This document shows positions 20,807-31,690 of a stretch of 64,000 nucleotides of DNA, piece by piece (within the stretch, counting starts at the first letter, position 1; every line of letters begins with the position of its first letter). The stretch covers positions 4,774,001 to 4,838,000 of the forward strand of contig OV277858.1 of the NCBI GenBank assembly GCA_922989275.2, in the 5' to 3' direction. The stretch comes from Gari tellinella (lineage: Eukaryota; Mollusca; Bivalvia; Cardiida; Psammobiidae). The position numbers were made by a program, and so were the translations under genes. The notes below the pieces were generated by a model, which saw only the letters and a program-made list of their open reading frames with translations, had not been told where the DNA came from and did no database searches.

Positions 20807-22625
20807 TTTTTACTTATATTGATGCATAAAATAATTAGATTTTTGAAAAATAAAAACGTAAATGAATAAAAAGCGACCCGGTAACTAGCTCATAATCTTT
20901 CGCAGCATGGCTAGATTTTCATTCAGAACCATGACAGTTTAGAGAATCATCCGCAAAGTCACCGTGATCTCGACCTCCAGTCTAACCAAGTATGTTAAAG
21001 TTGATCAAACCACAGGTTCGACACTGATCAAATTATAGGTTTGTAACATATAGGAATATGAGAATATTCTATTTGTTTTTATCCCCATCTTTTAAATAAT
21101 AAAACAGTCTAAATATGCCTTACGTTACTAGAAACGTCCTTTGTATTTCCTGTTAGTTCACTGTAGAGGAAATACAGTAAAGCCTATTGTTCACTGGAGT
21201 TAAGTTATTTATTACAGACCCTTATATCCTATTTAGGTGTGTTCTGGAGATAACGCTCACCAAGGTCAGCACAGTGAAGCCTTTCATCTGGATCAGGCTA
21301 TTGAAGATGAACTCGAACAATACGAATCACTAAATATAAGAATACTCAGCACACTTTTGTTGAACTCGTGAAAGTGTGTGACGCCTTATGCGTAAAATCA
21401 TGTTGTAAATGTAAGAAAACGCTCCACTGTTTAAGACGAACGTATCGTTAACTGAAATTTGAACTTATAACATTGAGTCGTATAATTTCCGTAACCGTAC
21501 GTAAGCGGATACGGATTGCTAGTATTAGTTTCATATGTCGGCGCAACTGTCTAGTACTTGATTATTTCCATTGCGTACATACTAATTTGATCATTCAGTA
21601 GTTTACAATATAATGTAGTTGTAAAATATTTTTACGATAAATGATCAACCGTCAATGGGAATGAACGTGACCAAGCTAGAACGAGACTCTCATCATCATG
21701 TAAGTACTTGTTGTATTATAAGAAACCTCTGTAAACATGCCAAAGTGTCTGTAAAAACAAAACACATCTATGGACAAGAAGGCAGTACACATCTTATACA
21801 TAATAGTTGTTATATTCAATGAAACAACAAGCAAAACTATTCGTAGCTAGTAACTTTGTTCTTCAGGGAGTTGACTTCACTCGCGATGAGTGCAACGAGT
21901 CATACACGGCAAAATCCAGCTTAACCCTTTCCCTTATGCGCGCGTGTCAGCGCGTGTTTCATTATTCTATTATGCGCCCGTAAAAGCGCGACTTTATCTA
22001 TTCCCTGATAAGCGCCGCTTTCCGCGGGTTATCAATTACATGATGAGAGCGGGTTAGAGCGAGACCTCTATTTAGCGGCTAAAATCTCATTCTTCTTCTG
22101 AAATTTTACTCTCCTGGTGTCTACACATTTAAAGTGTGTTCAAATATCTTCCGAAATCCCAAATCTAATTATAGGGTTGCTACACAAAGAATTGCATAAA
22201 AATAGGCTTAGGTCATTAGGTGTGATCTATTGTTGATCGGTGATTTCCGTAAGACGTGCATATGATACTGCACGCACTACTCGTCACTTTTCGGAAAGTA
22301 CGATCTATGTCAACTTATGAAATATGCAGATAAGTTATCACACGAAAGTTTTAACTGTTCATGAGGTCAACATCTAAATATAGTTAACCAATGGAATCGC
22401 GGAATTCCATAGAGCACGCTCCACTTGCATGCTATTTACAAAAATATCACAGGGGGATGCCGCTTGACCGTTGCGTCACACACCGGATACGGGGGTAATA
22501 AAGTTTCGGCTCGGGAATAAAAGCTTCGGCTCATCAAAAGTAAGTATAATCCTAGGCGGTAGACAGAAATATTAATCAACTAATTAACCAATCAAACAAA
22601 TCACATCTGCAGGTCTGTGACATTT
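20807..22625. other. Unassigned region with a GCGC-rich patch
   Basis: Mostly featureless AT-rich DNA. 21925-22045 has TTAACCCTTTCCCTTATGCG followed by several GCGCG, GCGCCCG and GCGCCGC stretches and GGTTATC; this resembles a TTAACCC-ended element with an unusual CpG-rich interior, but the right end was not located. ATAAAGTTTCGGCTCGGGAAT with AAAGCTTCGGCTCATC near 22497-22537 is a short direct repeat. No gene was seen. Confidence 0.4.
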
Positions 22626-22629
22626 TTTT

Positions 22630-23440
22630 ACTGTCCCATCTCGCAACTCGGATTCTCATCTAGATCCAAACTATAAAAATGAAACGAAAAACTCAGCTGT
22701 GAATCATTTTGGATCCTGATGAGAACCAAGCTACTCGGCGTCTCATCTACATCAAACGTGTGTAAAACTAGAAAGAAAGTAAAAATCGAATAATGCAGAG
22801 GTGTCAAACAGTTTGGATCCTGATGCAGTGCCGATCTACACGGCGTTTGATCAAAATGCAAACTGATTGCGTAGGAATTCACGTGAGAAAAAAAATACTA
22901 ACAGCTATCAAACAGTTACGACGCCAAGTCACTCAACATTGTGATCGGGATCCAAACTGTCTGAATTTATATAAAAGGAATATTTCTTCAGAAAATTTAA
23001 ATTTGTTTAGATCTTGATCAGATGGCGAGCTACTCGGCGTCTTATCTTCATCCAAATCGCTTTTGTAAAACTATAATAAAAAATAATTGAATGTTCCCTA
23101 AGGTGTCAAACAGTTTGGATCCTGATGCAGTGCCGATCTACACTGCGTCTAATCAAAATTCAAACTGATTGCGTAGGAATTCACGTGAAAAATGTTTTAT
23201 AATAGATATCAAACAGTTGCGACGCCGAGTCATTCAACATTGTGATCGAACTGTCTGAATTTATATCAAAGGAATAATTAATTCATAAAATGCAAATCAG
23301 ACTCCGAGTTACTGAGAACCTGAGCTGTATCATTGCTTTTATCCAGATCAGTCTCCGAGTTACTGAGAATCTGAGCTGTATGAATGCTTAGATCCAGATC
23401 GGACTCCGAGTTACTCGGCTTTTAATCTGGATCTTAGTTG
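22630..23440. repeat. Cluster of GGATCC/GATC hairpin-family arms, partly in tandem
   Basis: AACAGTTTGGATCCTGATGC plus AGTGCCGATCTACAC occurs at about 22807 and 23108, and GATTGCGTAGGAATTCACGT at about 22864 and 23166, so a ~300-base block is duplicated head to tail. GAGCTACTCGGCGTCTTATC and three copies of CTCCGAGTTACT (23300-23415) are further arms. The theme is a GATC-centred arm plus an ACTCGGCGTC stretch. Confidence 0.65.
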
Positions 23441-23489
23441 TTTTGAAATACTATTCTATTGTATTCAATTTGTAGACAGCAGGTAAATC

Positions 23490-23945
23490 GTTACTCCATG
23501 CGGTATATATACTTACCATAGTACTTAACATAAATCTAAGTAAAAATATATTGGAAATATATTGACTTGTATCGTTTTCACCCAATTGCATGCTACTTAT
23601 TCAAACTTAAAATTGTATGAAAAATACACCGTTAGAAAGGACATTTAATTGTCTACAAACTTTACATTTACACTGTTATGATTTTGTGAAGCGAAAAAGC
23701 AGTTATAAGGGCTTGAAAATAGCAGGTACAATAAATCTAAGTGTCAGTTATAAAAAGGATTGGAAATATATTGACTTGTATCGTTTTAACCCAGTGACAT
23801 TCTACTTAATCATATTTCAAATTGTATAAGAACTATACCGTCAGAAAGGGAATTAAATGTTCTCCAATATTGATATTTACACTGCTATGCAATATTTAAG
23901 CAAAAAGGCATTTAATAGGGATTGAAAATGACAGGTGTCAACTGT
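23490..23945. repeat. ~200-bp direct duplication
   Basis: GGAAATATATTGACTTGTAT followed by CGTTTT occurs at 23551 and 23763. Each is followed by CCGTTAGAAAGG / CCGTCAGAAAGG and a TTTACACTG block in the same order. The 70-codon ORF inside is not conserved between the halves. Confidence 0.65.
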
Positions 23946-24147
23946 TCCAATATTTCCAATTAGGTGTTTTGGTGAGAGTGTGTACTCTTATCAGACAGAT
24001 ACTGGCTATAGATAGCCAAATATCTCTTATATATATCCCTGACAGATACGCATTATGGTGTTATTGCTATGAGGTAAAGGGTTAATACAACACCAAAAGT
24101 CCACGCATGGAAGTTTACCATGCCCCACTGCTTCAAAATATTCAGCT

Positions 24148-26035
24148 ATGGCTCTAAAAGGAATTGCCACCAGCGCCCCTGCAACGCCAACCGACCCCTA
24201 CGTGAAGCCAAGAATAAAGCCCTTCCATGTTCAGAAAGTATTCGAGTATTGCAGCAGAATGATTCGACATGAAAATAATTGCAATAACAGGACAATTTGT
24301 CCTAGCCGGACATATCACCTTTGTCCTCAGTGTTGCAAACGTTATTCTACTGCACACGGACTACGGCAACAGTTCAGTTGTCGACGTTTTTATTAAACAT
24401 TTTACAATGGGATGATATCCACTCTCAGAAATGAAACGGCACTACACTCAGGTGGTCGGGGCCTTACAACTTCGACCATAGGGACGCAATTAGCCAGTAT
24501 CCTGGAATGGCGACGACGATCTGCCCCGGATCTACAAAGCTGATGCGCCCATTATTTTGGAGCAGCATCGGCAAGGTCAAATCCGAACCATATACAATTT
24601 CCCCGTAACTAACGATGTCAACTTAAACCAGTAGACTTGGTTTTCACATGACGTTTATTGGCGACAACAGAGGGCGTTTCGCCTCAATCTGATGGTACGA
24701 GTGATCCTCCAGAATAGCAAATCCAGGCGTTACCGGTTTTGTAAACCTCACACCAATAGCGGAGTGTTTGACAGTCCTGTATTTATTTCGAGAATGGCTG
24801 ACCTTCAGCATATTCGCCACCAACTAGAGACCAAATACATTCTGACGGAACTTTTGAGGCATGGTCCCGAAATCAAGTGGAACCCCGTGCTAGTGACTAA
24901 CGTCAATTTGCTGGTTACCGACACGTTTTGTCTCCTTTGGCCAAGGTCAGCTCCCCGAATACCTCGTGTAAAAGGATAGTCCTTACCCGTTAGTACAGAC
25001 TCGACACAAGGGGTAGCTATACAAGGACACCCTCTGACTTTGAATGGTTGAGTTTCGAGGATTTTCCCGAGTTTGAAAACCTCTTCAGCGTGAACCTAGA
25101 AGTCTACAGTTTGGGTAAAGATGGCTTGCATGTCTGTGTACACATCTCGAAGTCAACAATGACAGTACGATGTACGTGACTTTATACGAAAAACATATGT
25201 CGTACATCCGAAACATCGCCCAGTACTTTCATAAGTACCTGTGCAAGGCATGCCACTGTCATTTCGATCATATCGGTAATCACAAGCTTCTCAAAAGGTA
25301 TGTTCAATCAAGACCAAGTTTGTTTATACAGGCGGCTTTCATCGGGCAAGATATCAATGTTCCCGAAGACGAACGCACTTTTCCCTTCGAAGCGATTTTC
25401 AAGAAAGCTCAGGAGTACCCCACATAATCTCTGCAGTGGGCCCAGCACATCCATCTGTAGAAACGAGGGAGGACATACTGAGCCAGTGTGTGTCGTTGAC
25501 GCTGACAAATATTAACTCGTAAACACGATTATGGCCCTTGTGAGTCACAATGCCAATCACGTCTACGAGCTAGCCGGATAAAAAAGGGGCTGGCTTATGG
25601 AGACTATCAATGAGAGACTTCGGCGGGAGAAACATGAGAACAAATAATACATATATTAAGAGGATGGCGTTGATGATGCGTATTTAGAAGAACAACCTCA
25701 ATAAAACTAAACTCTCAACCGCTTCAAAAACTATACAGTCGATATGAGACCTATATGTTCTAGGTGCCTGTGCTGGGGTCCAATTCGGTCAAGTATGATC
25801 TCAATTTGACTCGAGTGCCTTTGTAGTCAAGACATGTGCCATGGAGACAATGGACTTCCTAGACATGTCCCAGTTTTTGGCACCTGGTTCTTCCTACACC
25901 GGCTTTCTGAAGGATTACCACGCCACTGAACAAAAAGGCTACTTTTGCTACGAGTGGTTCGATGACATCATGATGCTCGAGTCTACATCTCTTACATACG
26001 GCTACAGTTAAATCTCTCTAAGGTGAACACTCTTT
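24148..26035 (+). pseudogene. Relic of a protein-primed family B DNA polymerase
   Basis: Consecutive pieces in changing frames resemble the long polymerase proteins of Polinton/Maverick-like and related virus-like elements. In order: a Cys/His segment (LCPQCCKRYSTAHGL, about 24313); RLNLMVRVILQNSKSRRY (24683); a segment with LTELLRHGPEIKW (about 24850); CKACHCHFDHIGNHKLLKRY (about 25240); KYDLNLTRVP (about 25789), where intact relatives have an exonuclease-side NS(g)KYDLNL motif; and AEQKGYFCYEWFD-like codons near 25930. Several frameshifts and stops separate them, and the polymerase palm motifs lie beyond the surviving part. It is inactive. The family call is from motif memory; no terminal repeats were found. 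Confidence 0.6.
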
Positions 26036-26099
26036 GGCAAAGAATGTAGATAAAGAAAGAAAAACGGGTAACATGCCTACTTTTTACATCATAGTATAT

Positions 26100-26241
26100 T
26101 TCTAGTTTGTAGACACGTGTCCTATTATAGCTGGCTGAAAGTAAAGCAGAGTGTGCTGTTTTTCTTCAGTCTGCTTAAGTTACCAACTGCTAGGATAACA
26201 ATCTGAGGATTTCGGAAAAATCCAGAGAAATGGCAGCGCTG
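26100..26241. mobile_element. Truncated CAGGGCTGCCAT element
   Basis: Only the right end is present (AGAGAAATGGCAGCGCTG, to 26241, with one substitution). A shortened hairpin (26127-26180) has TGGCTGAAAGTAAAGCAGAG with a partial partner TCAGTCTGCTTAAG. TTCTAGTTTGTAGACACGTG on the left matches the copy at 6743. Confidence 0.6.
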
Positions 26242-26652
26242 GATACCGAAAATGTCGTTTAACAAATGTCCGGTTAAAGATGTTTCACTGTACATAATAT
26301 AGTAGGTTAACTATTAAGATCTCGTCCAGATCAGTGTTTGAAAGTATTAGGGTTGTCATAACGTAACGTCATGATGCAATAACATGACATGGACTATATA
26401 CAACCGTCTAATACTAAGCGAGTTTTAGTAGGACATCTTTAGAATGCACCAACAACCTCCGTTGAAAAACGGGCCACCATTAGGATTAAGGAATACTGTT
26501 AATTTTTACGAAGCATGAGTCGCATCAAGATAATATAGAGTAAACTAAACAACCATAAATTATTAATAAAAACTATGGTGTAACTAATTAAAATGAAATA
26601 GGCACAGCCTACAAGCGAGCGAAGCTGTCAAATAATGGAGCATTTTAACAAA

Positions 26653-26835
26653 TTAACACATTACCCCATAGCCTAATTCTAGTTTTGAAAACAGAATGAA
26701 TGGTTATTTAAAGCAAGTTGAAAGTAAAGCAGAATGCGCCTTACGGCGCATTCTGCTTTACACCCAACCTTCCTTAAGTCAGAATCTGCTAGGATACAGA
26801 ATATAATTTTATGGTACAGATTTTGGACTGTATCA
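26653..26835 (+). mobile_element. TTAACCC-family element, right end lost
   Basis: Starts TTAACACATTACCCCATAGC. Hairpin at 26706-26778 with tip GCGCCTTACGGCGC and a decayed right arm (CACCCAACCTTCCTTAAG). CTGCTAGGATACAGAATATA follows, then the match fades before the expected TTCAGTGGAG segment. Confidence 0.72.
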
Positions 26836-26859
26836 AATGGAACTATTTACTTTTTGAAC

Positions 26860-27150
26860 AGTTTGGATCCTGATCAGAAGCCTCGTAATTAGAGACTATA
26901 TTTTGCATGGGCGCGAAATTTATTTTTCAAGCAGTTTGGATCCTGATCAGGAGCTGCGTACGTCGGCGAATGATCGGGATCTACCGTACACAATTGTTGA
27001 CACTAATGTTAATATTTCGAAATTTTGAGAACTGAATATTCAAAGATACTGTGGTGCATGGGTGCACAATTTATTTTCAAGCAGTTTGGATCCTGATTAG
27101 AAGCTGTGCACGGCGACGCATGGTCAGGATCAACATATTTATTGGCACTA
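26860..27150. repeat. Three GGATCC-family arms in tandem
   Basis: CAGTTTGGATCCTGATCAG (26866 and 26933) and CAGTTTGGATCCTGATTAG (27083) are each followed about 30 bases later by a CG-rich GCATGGTCAGGATC-like partner. Spacing is 70-150 bases. GCATGGGCGCGAAATTTATT and GCATGGGTGCACAATTTATT show the intervening sequence is also repeated. Confidence 0.65.
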
Positions 27151-27308
27151 ATGTTAATATTAATAATTTCGAAACTTTGAGAACTGGTGATCATAATGGA
27201 AAATTTGTTCCTAATGACTAACGTTTCAAAGATACTGTTGTGTCTGGGTATAAACTATACATCAATACATATATTTAATACACTAGATCTAATTACAATA
27301 TTTACGCG

Positions 27309-27984
27309 AGGTTATACACACCGTCCAATCGGTTATGGTTGCCGCATCGATAAAGCTGTGGTTGCCCAGCGCAGCGAGCGTCGATTAAAAAGTTGAGTTT
27401 GTATTTTGGTCCTACAGACTCTTACTTTCTGAATATCAGCATTTATTTGTATGTAGCCGTAAAAAGCAATCTTTGCCGAACATGCTGATGTAATATTTAT
27501 CCAATAGCATGCACAGTGGTGTATTTAATCAGTGAATCAGCCTGGATCAATATGCCAAAACACCATATGTCTGTCTTATGGACTGAATATCTCCGATATA
27601 TGACTAACTCACGTTATTCCAACGATGTCGAAAGTAAATCAAAGTATTTTTCTATCCACCCCATGCATATCATATTGCATTGTTCAAAATCAAGGCAGTT
27701 ACAGGTGTTTTCGTGTACTGAGTTGATGTTCGAATGACTAAGGTTACCGCATTCTGAAAAGTTTGACGTTAAGGTTCACCTTATTTCTGGGTGGATTTAG
27801 GCTAAGGGTACCGGATGACTAAAATAAGCAGTATTGCGGCATCAAAAGATCCACACGTCGTATTTTTCCACTTGAACTTGATACATAAGACTCACAAGTG
27901 TCATGTTTATTCTGTAACATGTGTTTAGCCAATTATGTTCACAACAATTATTATTTCTAACGTGTAAATTGGCTTTGTACAAAA
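27309..27984 (+). repeat. Left terminal inverted repeat of the 4-kb element
   Basis: Matches the reverse complement of 30679-31360 in order: ACACACCGTCCAATCGG, GATAAAGCTGTGGTTGCC, CGCAGCGAGCGTCGATTAAA, GCCGTAAAAAGCAATC, CCAAAACACCATATGTCTGT, GAATATCTCCGATATATGAC, CGTTATTCCAACGATGTCGA, TTATTTCTAACGTGTAAAT and CTTTGTACAAA. Divergence between the arms is visible but moderate. ORFs in it are not gene-like. Confidence 0.8.
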
Positions 27985-28687
27985 ACGTACACTCTGATCG
28001 ATTTCTCGCGGTAAAATATTCCCCTGTTAATTGTTTTAAAACAGATTTCATTGTATTGAAGCACAAAACATGTAAACATAGGTCAGATACTATACACTTT
28101 GTGTCTGTACTGATTACTGCATATCTTTATTAAATATATTGTAAACAATAAAAACCAACACATTTCTAGTTAAGGTGTGGGTATTTCATAAGTAACGATG
28201 TGTCGATAATCCGACCACATCGGATGCGGACAATATTTCGGGATAAACCAAACAACAGCCAATTCAGTAATCCTATATGTTAATTTGAATTTAACTCGCA
28301 TATACCTATCTTTTGTCCTTTTGTATTAAAATATCTTCATTGCGTATTGCATTGCAAACAGTAAGGAGCCTTCTAATCTTGGTCTACACGTGAAGCTACG
28401 CTAACCCTCATACTGTATATATACTGTAAGGAGTTTGCCTAGTGTTGAACATAGACATTCGACCCGTAGACTATGACACTACCCCCAGCTTCTACACCCC
28501 CCCCCTCCACCACCTCCAAACGTGGATAAAATACCCTAAAATCTATCCATACATTCAATAATCATCATAAAAGAACATTTCCTGAAGTTTCATGAAATTT
28601 AAAAAAAATATTTCTTTTTGCTAATTTATAAGTAAAATAGTAAAGGCTGCCATGACAAAGCGCCTTGCAGAAGCAACCATCGAGTTC

Positions 28688-29573
28688 CCAACCCTGTCAT
28701 TTTGTCAAATCTTGGACTATCTGGACAAATGATAGCTCATTGTTTACAGCAAACAGTTTTCTTTGACGATAATGGTAAAAAATTCAAAGCAATCTGCGAA
28801 CACGCGCATGGGGACTCGAAAAGTAGGGAGACCCCTTGTACGGAAACATTCGTCCACGCGAAATTTTCCCAAACGAACGACTGGTTGCCCAGTCAAACTA
28901 TTATCATTCTAGCGAAACCGAGAACCAGCTTCAAAGCAGGAAATGACGCAAAAGACAAGCGCCTCAATTGGTCGTATTCGAATCAGGACAACTATCGCGT
29001 TAGTTGGAATAGTTGTCAAAAAGTTCTATTCGAATCACCACTTGATGTTTTCCGTTGACAAAATGTTGTCAAACCATCAAATCGTTGACCACAAGTTCGA
29101 TTCGAGTCGGGTCAAAATCGTTGTCATCCGTAAGTCTTCGCGCATTTGCTCCGCCCAGTTTTCGTTGACAACAAATTCGATGATTCGAATACGACCAATG
29201 ATCATATCCGTTTGTCAACCGAAACTTGAAAACGAAAGTTATCTAATAAATTATTTCGTAACAGAAATGCTCATTTACCGATAATTCAAAAGGTATCCGT
29301 TATAATTATGTTTAATTTTCTATTAAATACCCGTACCATGGTGTAATGCATGGTGGCAAATGCACTTGTTAATCGCTGAATGACTAACAAGTCCACAATT
29401 TAAGGTGGATGAATGAGTCTGCACACGGTGCCTATCGAACTTTTTATTTCTTTACTTGTGCTCGTGTCTTGCTTGGGCTGTGGGCTAATTTTCTTTGAAC
29501 AAAACTGTTAAATGTAATAATAAGCCATCATTTGTCAAAATCGGCCCAAACCTGACAAAATGACAAGGTTGGG
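28688..29573. mobile_element. Nested inverted-repeat element inside the 4-kb element
   Basis: CCAACCCTGTCATTTTGTCA (28688) is the complement, with one mismatch, of TGACAAAATGACAAGGTTGG (29553-29572). Both are followed inward or outward by TGATAGCTC (28731, 29579), suggesting that the inverted similarity extends further. The inner region carries the palindrome at 28967-29199. The 118- and 113-codon overlapping ORFs arise from this palindromic sequence. Confidence 0.6.
28967..29199. repeat. Palindromic segment with exact 19-bp inverted ends
   Basis: ATTGGTCGTATTCGAATCA (28967-28985) is the exact complement of TGATTCGAATACGACCAAT (29181-29199). Between them TGTTGTC/GACAAC and TTCGATTCGAGT-type words repeat in both orientations (GTTGACAAAATGTTGTCAA, GTTGACAACAAATTCGA). 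It looks like a small foldback unit at the centre of the nested element. Confidence 0.8.
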
Positions 29574-29910
29574 TAGCTGATAGCTCTGAATTCACATCCA
29601 CCTTTTCGTTGTATACATACATGATACGAAAAAAAAACTTTTTTTAAAAAACTTTTTGAAACTTCTTGAACCTTCTTTAAACATTTGTTAAGGATGTTTG
29701 TTGAACATATGGATGTATTTTGACTCATTTTGAAAGATGTATGGGGGGTAGTAGCTAGGGGGGTCATAGCTTACGCGCCGAAAACCTGTGGTGTTGAATA
29801 GACTCATCATTCCCGCGCTAATAGTATGCAAAAAGAAAGTTAATTAGCAAAAATAACCATACCCAAAATATATTGAACTATACTGAGTTCCATTGCTTTC
29901 AACCATAACC

Positions 29911-30448
29911 ATGGAGCACTGCATGTACCGATGCTATTACTGCCCTATGAAATACAATGCGTTAAGATATATAATCGATCATCTAGTTGAAACACACGAG
30001 TCCGTATGTTTAAAGTATAGAGAGCTAGAACTGGACCAATCATCTGGCGCATTAGGTTATAGGACCAACACGTATGAACATATTGTACCTATTGATGGGA
30101 ATGTATTCGTATCATCCGATAACCGTGTTGGTGTTTTAATAATAGTGAAAAAAAACCAAGAAATACAAACTTAATACGCCTCAAAAGGTTGAAAGCGAGA
30201 AAGAACTAATTGATATTGATTATGAATATGATGAAGATACAGGTGATTTACAAAATATGGTCTCGTCGTAAGTTATAGGGGGAGTCATTGACAGTGCTGA
30301 TGATGAAGATTTAGTGAAGAATTAGGATTTAGATGAGCTGGTAGCTCTGATGCCTCTTGCGGTAAAACACCTGATAGAAAGTGGAAAATACGAAACGTTA
30401 GGCCATGTTTCAAGAGAATATAATGCAATAGCTCCACTTGTTATTTAA
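29911..30448 (+). pseudogene. Broken ORF: C2H2-like zinc finger plus acidic tail
   Basis: An ATG at 29911 opens a frame starting MEHCMYRCYYCPMKYN. Cys-X2-Cys, then about 12 residues, then His-X4-His (IIDHLVETH) fits a single C2H2 finger near the N-terminus. Downstream are KYRELELDQSSGALGYRTNT and YEHIVPIDGNVFVSSDNR. The frame stops at 30174 after an A-run; in another frame it continues with DIDYEYDEDTGDL, GGVIDSADDEDL and LDELVALMPLAVKHL, interrupted by TAA (about 30267) and TAG (about 30325), to a stop at 30448. One frameshift and two stops mean it is not functional. It lies wholly inside the 4-kb TIR element, so it is probably element-borne. It resembles no transposase I know and could be an accessory or regulatory protein. 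Confidence 0.62.
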
Positions 30449-30678
30449 TTAAACACGTCCACATTATCATATACTCGCGAGAATACGGACACTCATGTAC
30501 AGTGTGCGCGTTTAATTGAGATAACTCGTGGGATCTGTGCAATATATATATATAATTTTGATACCGTGTTTGCATTGAGAATAATTTTAGTAAATCACTA
30601 ACCGTCCTTACAAAATAGTTAACTTCGTGGATACATGTTGATAGCTCACGTAATTGTATGCACAATCGTGGTGAATGT

Positions 30679-31360
30679 TGCCTTTGTACAAACTGGATTT
30701 ACACGTTAGAAATAACAATTATTATTAACATAATTGGCTTAACACAATTTACAGAATAACCATGGCACTTTTGGATCTTATGTTTCAGGTTCATCGGGCA
30801 AAATACGACGAGTGGGTCTTTAGATGCTGTAAATACTGCATATGGTAGTTGTCGGTTAACCTTAACCTAATTGCACCCAGAATTAGGGTGAACCTTAACC
30901 ACCACATTTTTAAAATGCGGTACCTTAGCCTTTCGAGTATCAACTCAGTACACGAAAATACTTGTCACTCCCTTGATTTTGAACAAAGCAATATGGATAT
31001 ATTCATAGGATAGACAGAAAAATACTTTGATTTACCTTCGACATCGTTGGAATAACGTGAGTTTGTCATATATCGGAGATATTCAGTCCATAAGACAGAA
31101 ATATGGTGTTTTGGCATATTGATTCACATTGATTCACTGATTTAATACACCATTCTGCATGCTGTTTGGAAATTAGTATACCAACATGTTCGGCACACAT
31201 TGCTTTTTACGGCTGCATACAAAGAAGTGCCGATCTTGAGAAAGAAGGAGTGTTTTGGAGCAAAATATAAACTCACCTTTTTAATCGACTCTCGCTGCGC
31301 GAGGCAATCACAGCTTTATCAATGCGGCAACAACAACCGATTGGACGGTGAGTTATATAA
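30679..31360 (-). repeat. Right terminal inverted repeat of the 4-kb element
   Basis: Reverse complement of the left arm. Diagnostic words on the + strand are TTTGTACAAACTGGATTTAC, CGTTAGAAATAACAATTATT, ATCGTTGGAATAACGTGAG, ATATCGGAGATATTCAGTCC and ACCGATTGGACGGTGAGTTA. It begins about 230 bases after the end of the broken ORF. Confidence 0.8.
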
Positions 31361-31690
31361 TGTGCGAAAAACAATAAATTATCGACTAATAACATATTGA
31401 AAATGTTCCCTATGTATGCTTCGACCAAAAATGGTACGTTTTGACTTGGTACGCTTTAACCATGGTACGCTTTGACTATAACCCATTAAGGCGTATTTAT
31501 TGGGTAATGGGTTAATAAACCAAATGATTTAATAACCTGAAGGCCCTGATATCGCTCAACTGTTGTACTGAAGCTTGAAAGCTTTACCTTTCTGTTTCAT
31601 CCGTTTTAATCTAAATCCATTCAAATTTGTAGTATACCATGTAAATGGTTTGGAATACAACCTCATTATTCTAGTATAGTAGAGTACATC
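31361..31690. other. Unassigned, with a small TGGTACGCTTTGA repeat
   Basis: TGGTACGTTTTGA, TGGTACGCTTTAA and TGGTACGCTTTGA occur in a row at 31431-31474. TAACCCATTAAGGCG and AATGGGTTAATA at 31482-31515 look like an eroded TTAACCCATT terminus. Nothing else was seen. Confidence 0.4.

Larger units (their letters stand above)
27309..31360. mobile_element. 4-kb element with ~680-bp terminal inverted repeats
   Basis: The outer ends are long inverted repeats (described separately) and the interior is 2.7 kb. The interior holds a smaller inverted-repeat element, a 19-bp palindrome pair and a broken ORF encoding a C2H2-like finger protein next to the right arm. The ends converge on ACCGTCCAATCGG about 12 bases inside each edge. 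I could not define a target duplication. No transposase signature was recognised, so the element is either nonautonomous or of a class I do not know. Confidence 0.72.

Noticed and set aside
28702..29284. Overlapping 118- and 113-codon ORFs as genes
   Set aside because: They span a palindromic segment in two frames with no recognisable domain and lie inside a mobile element.
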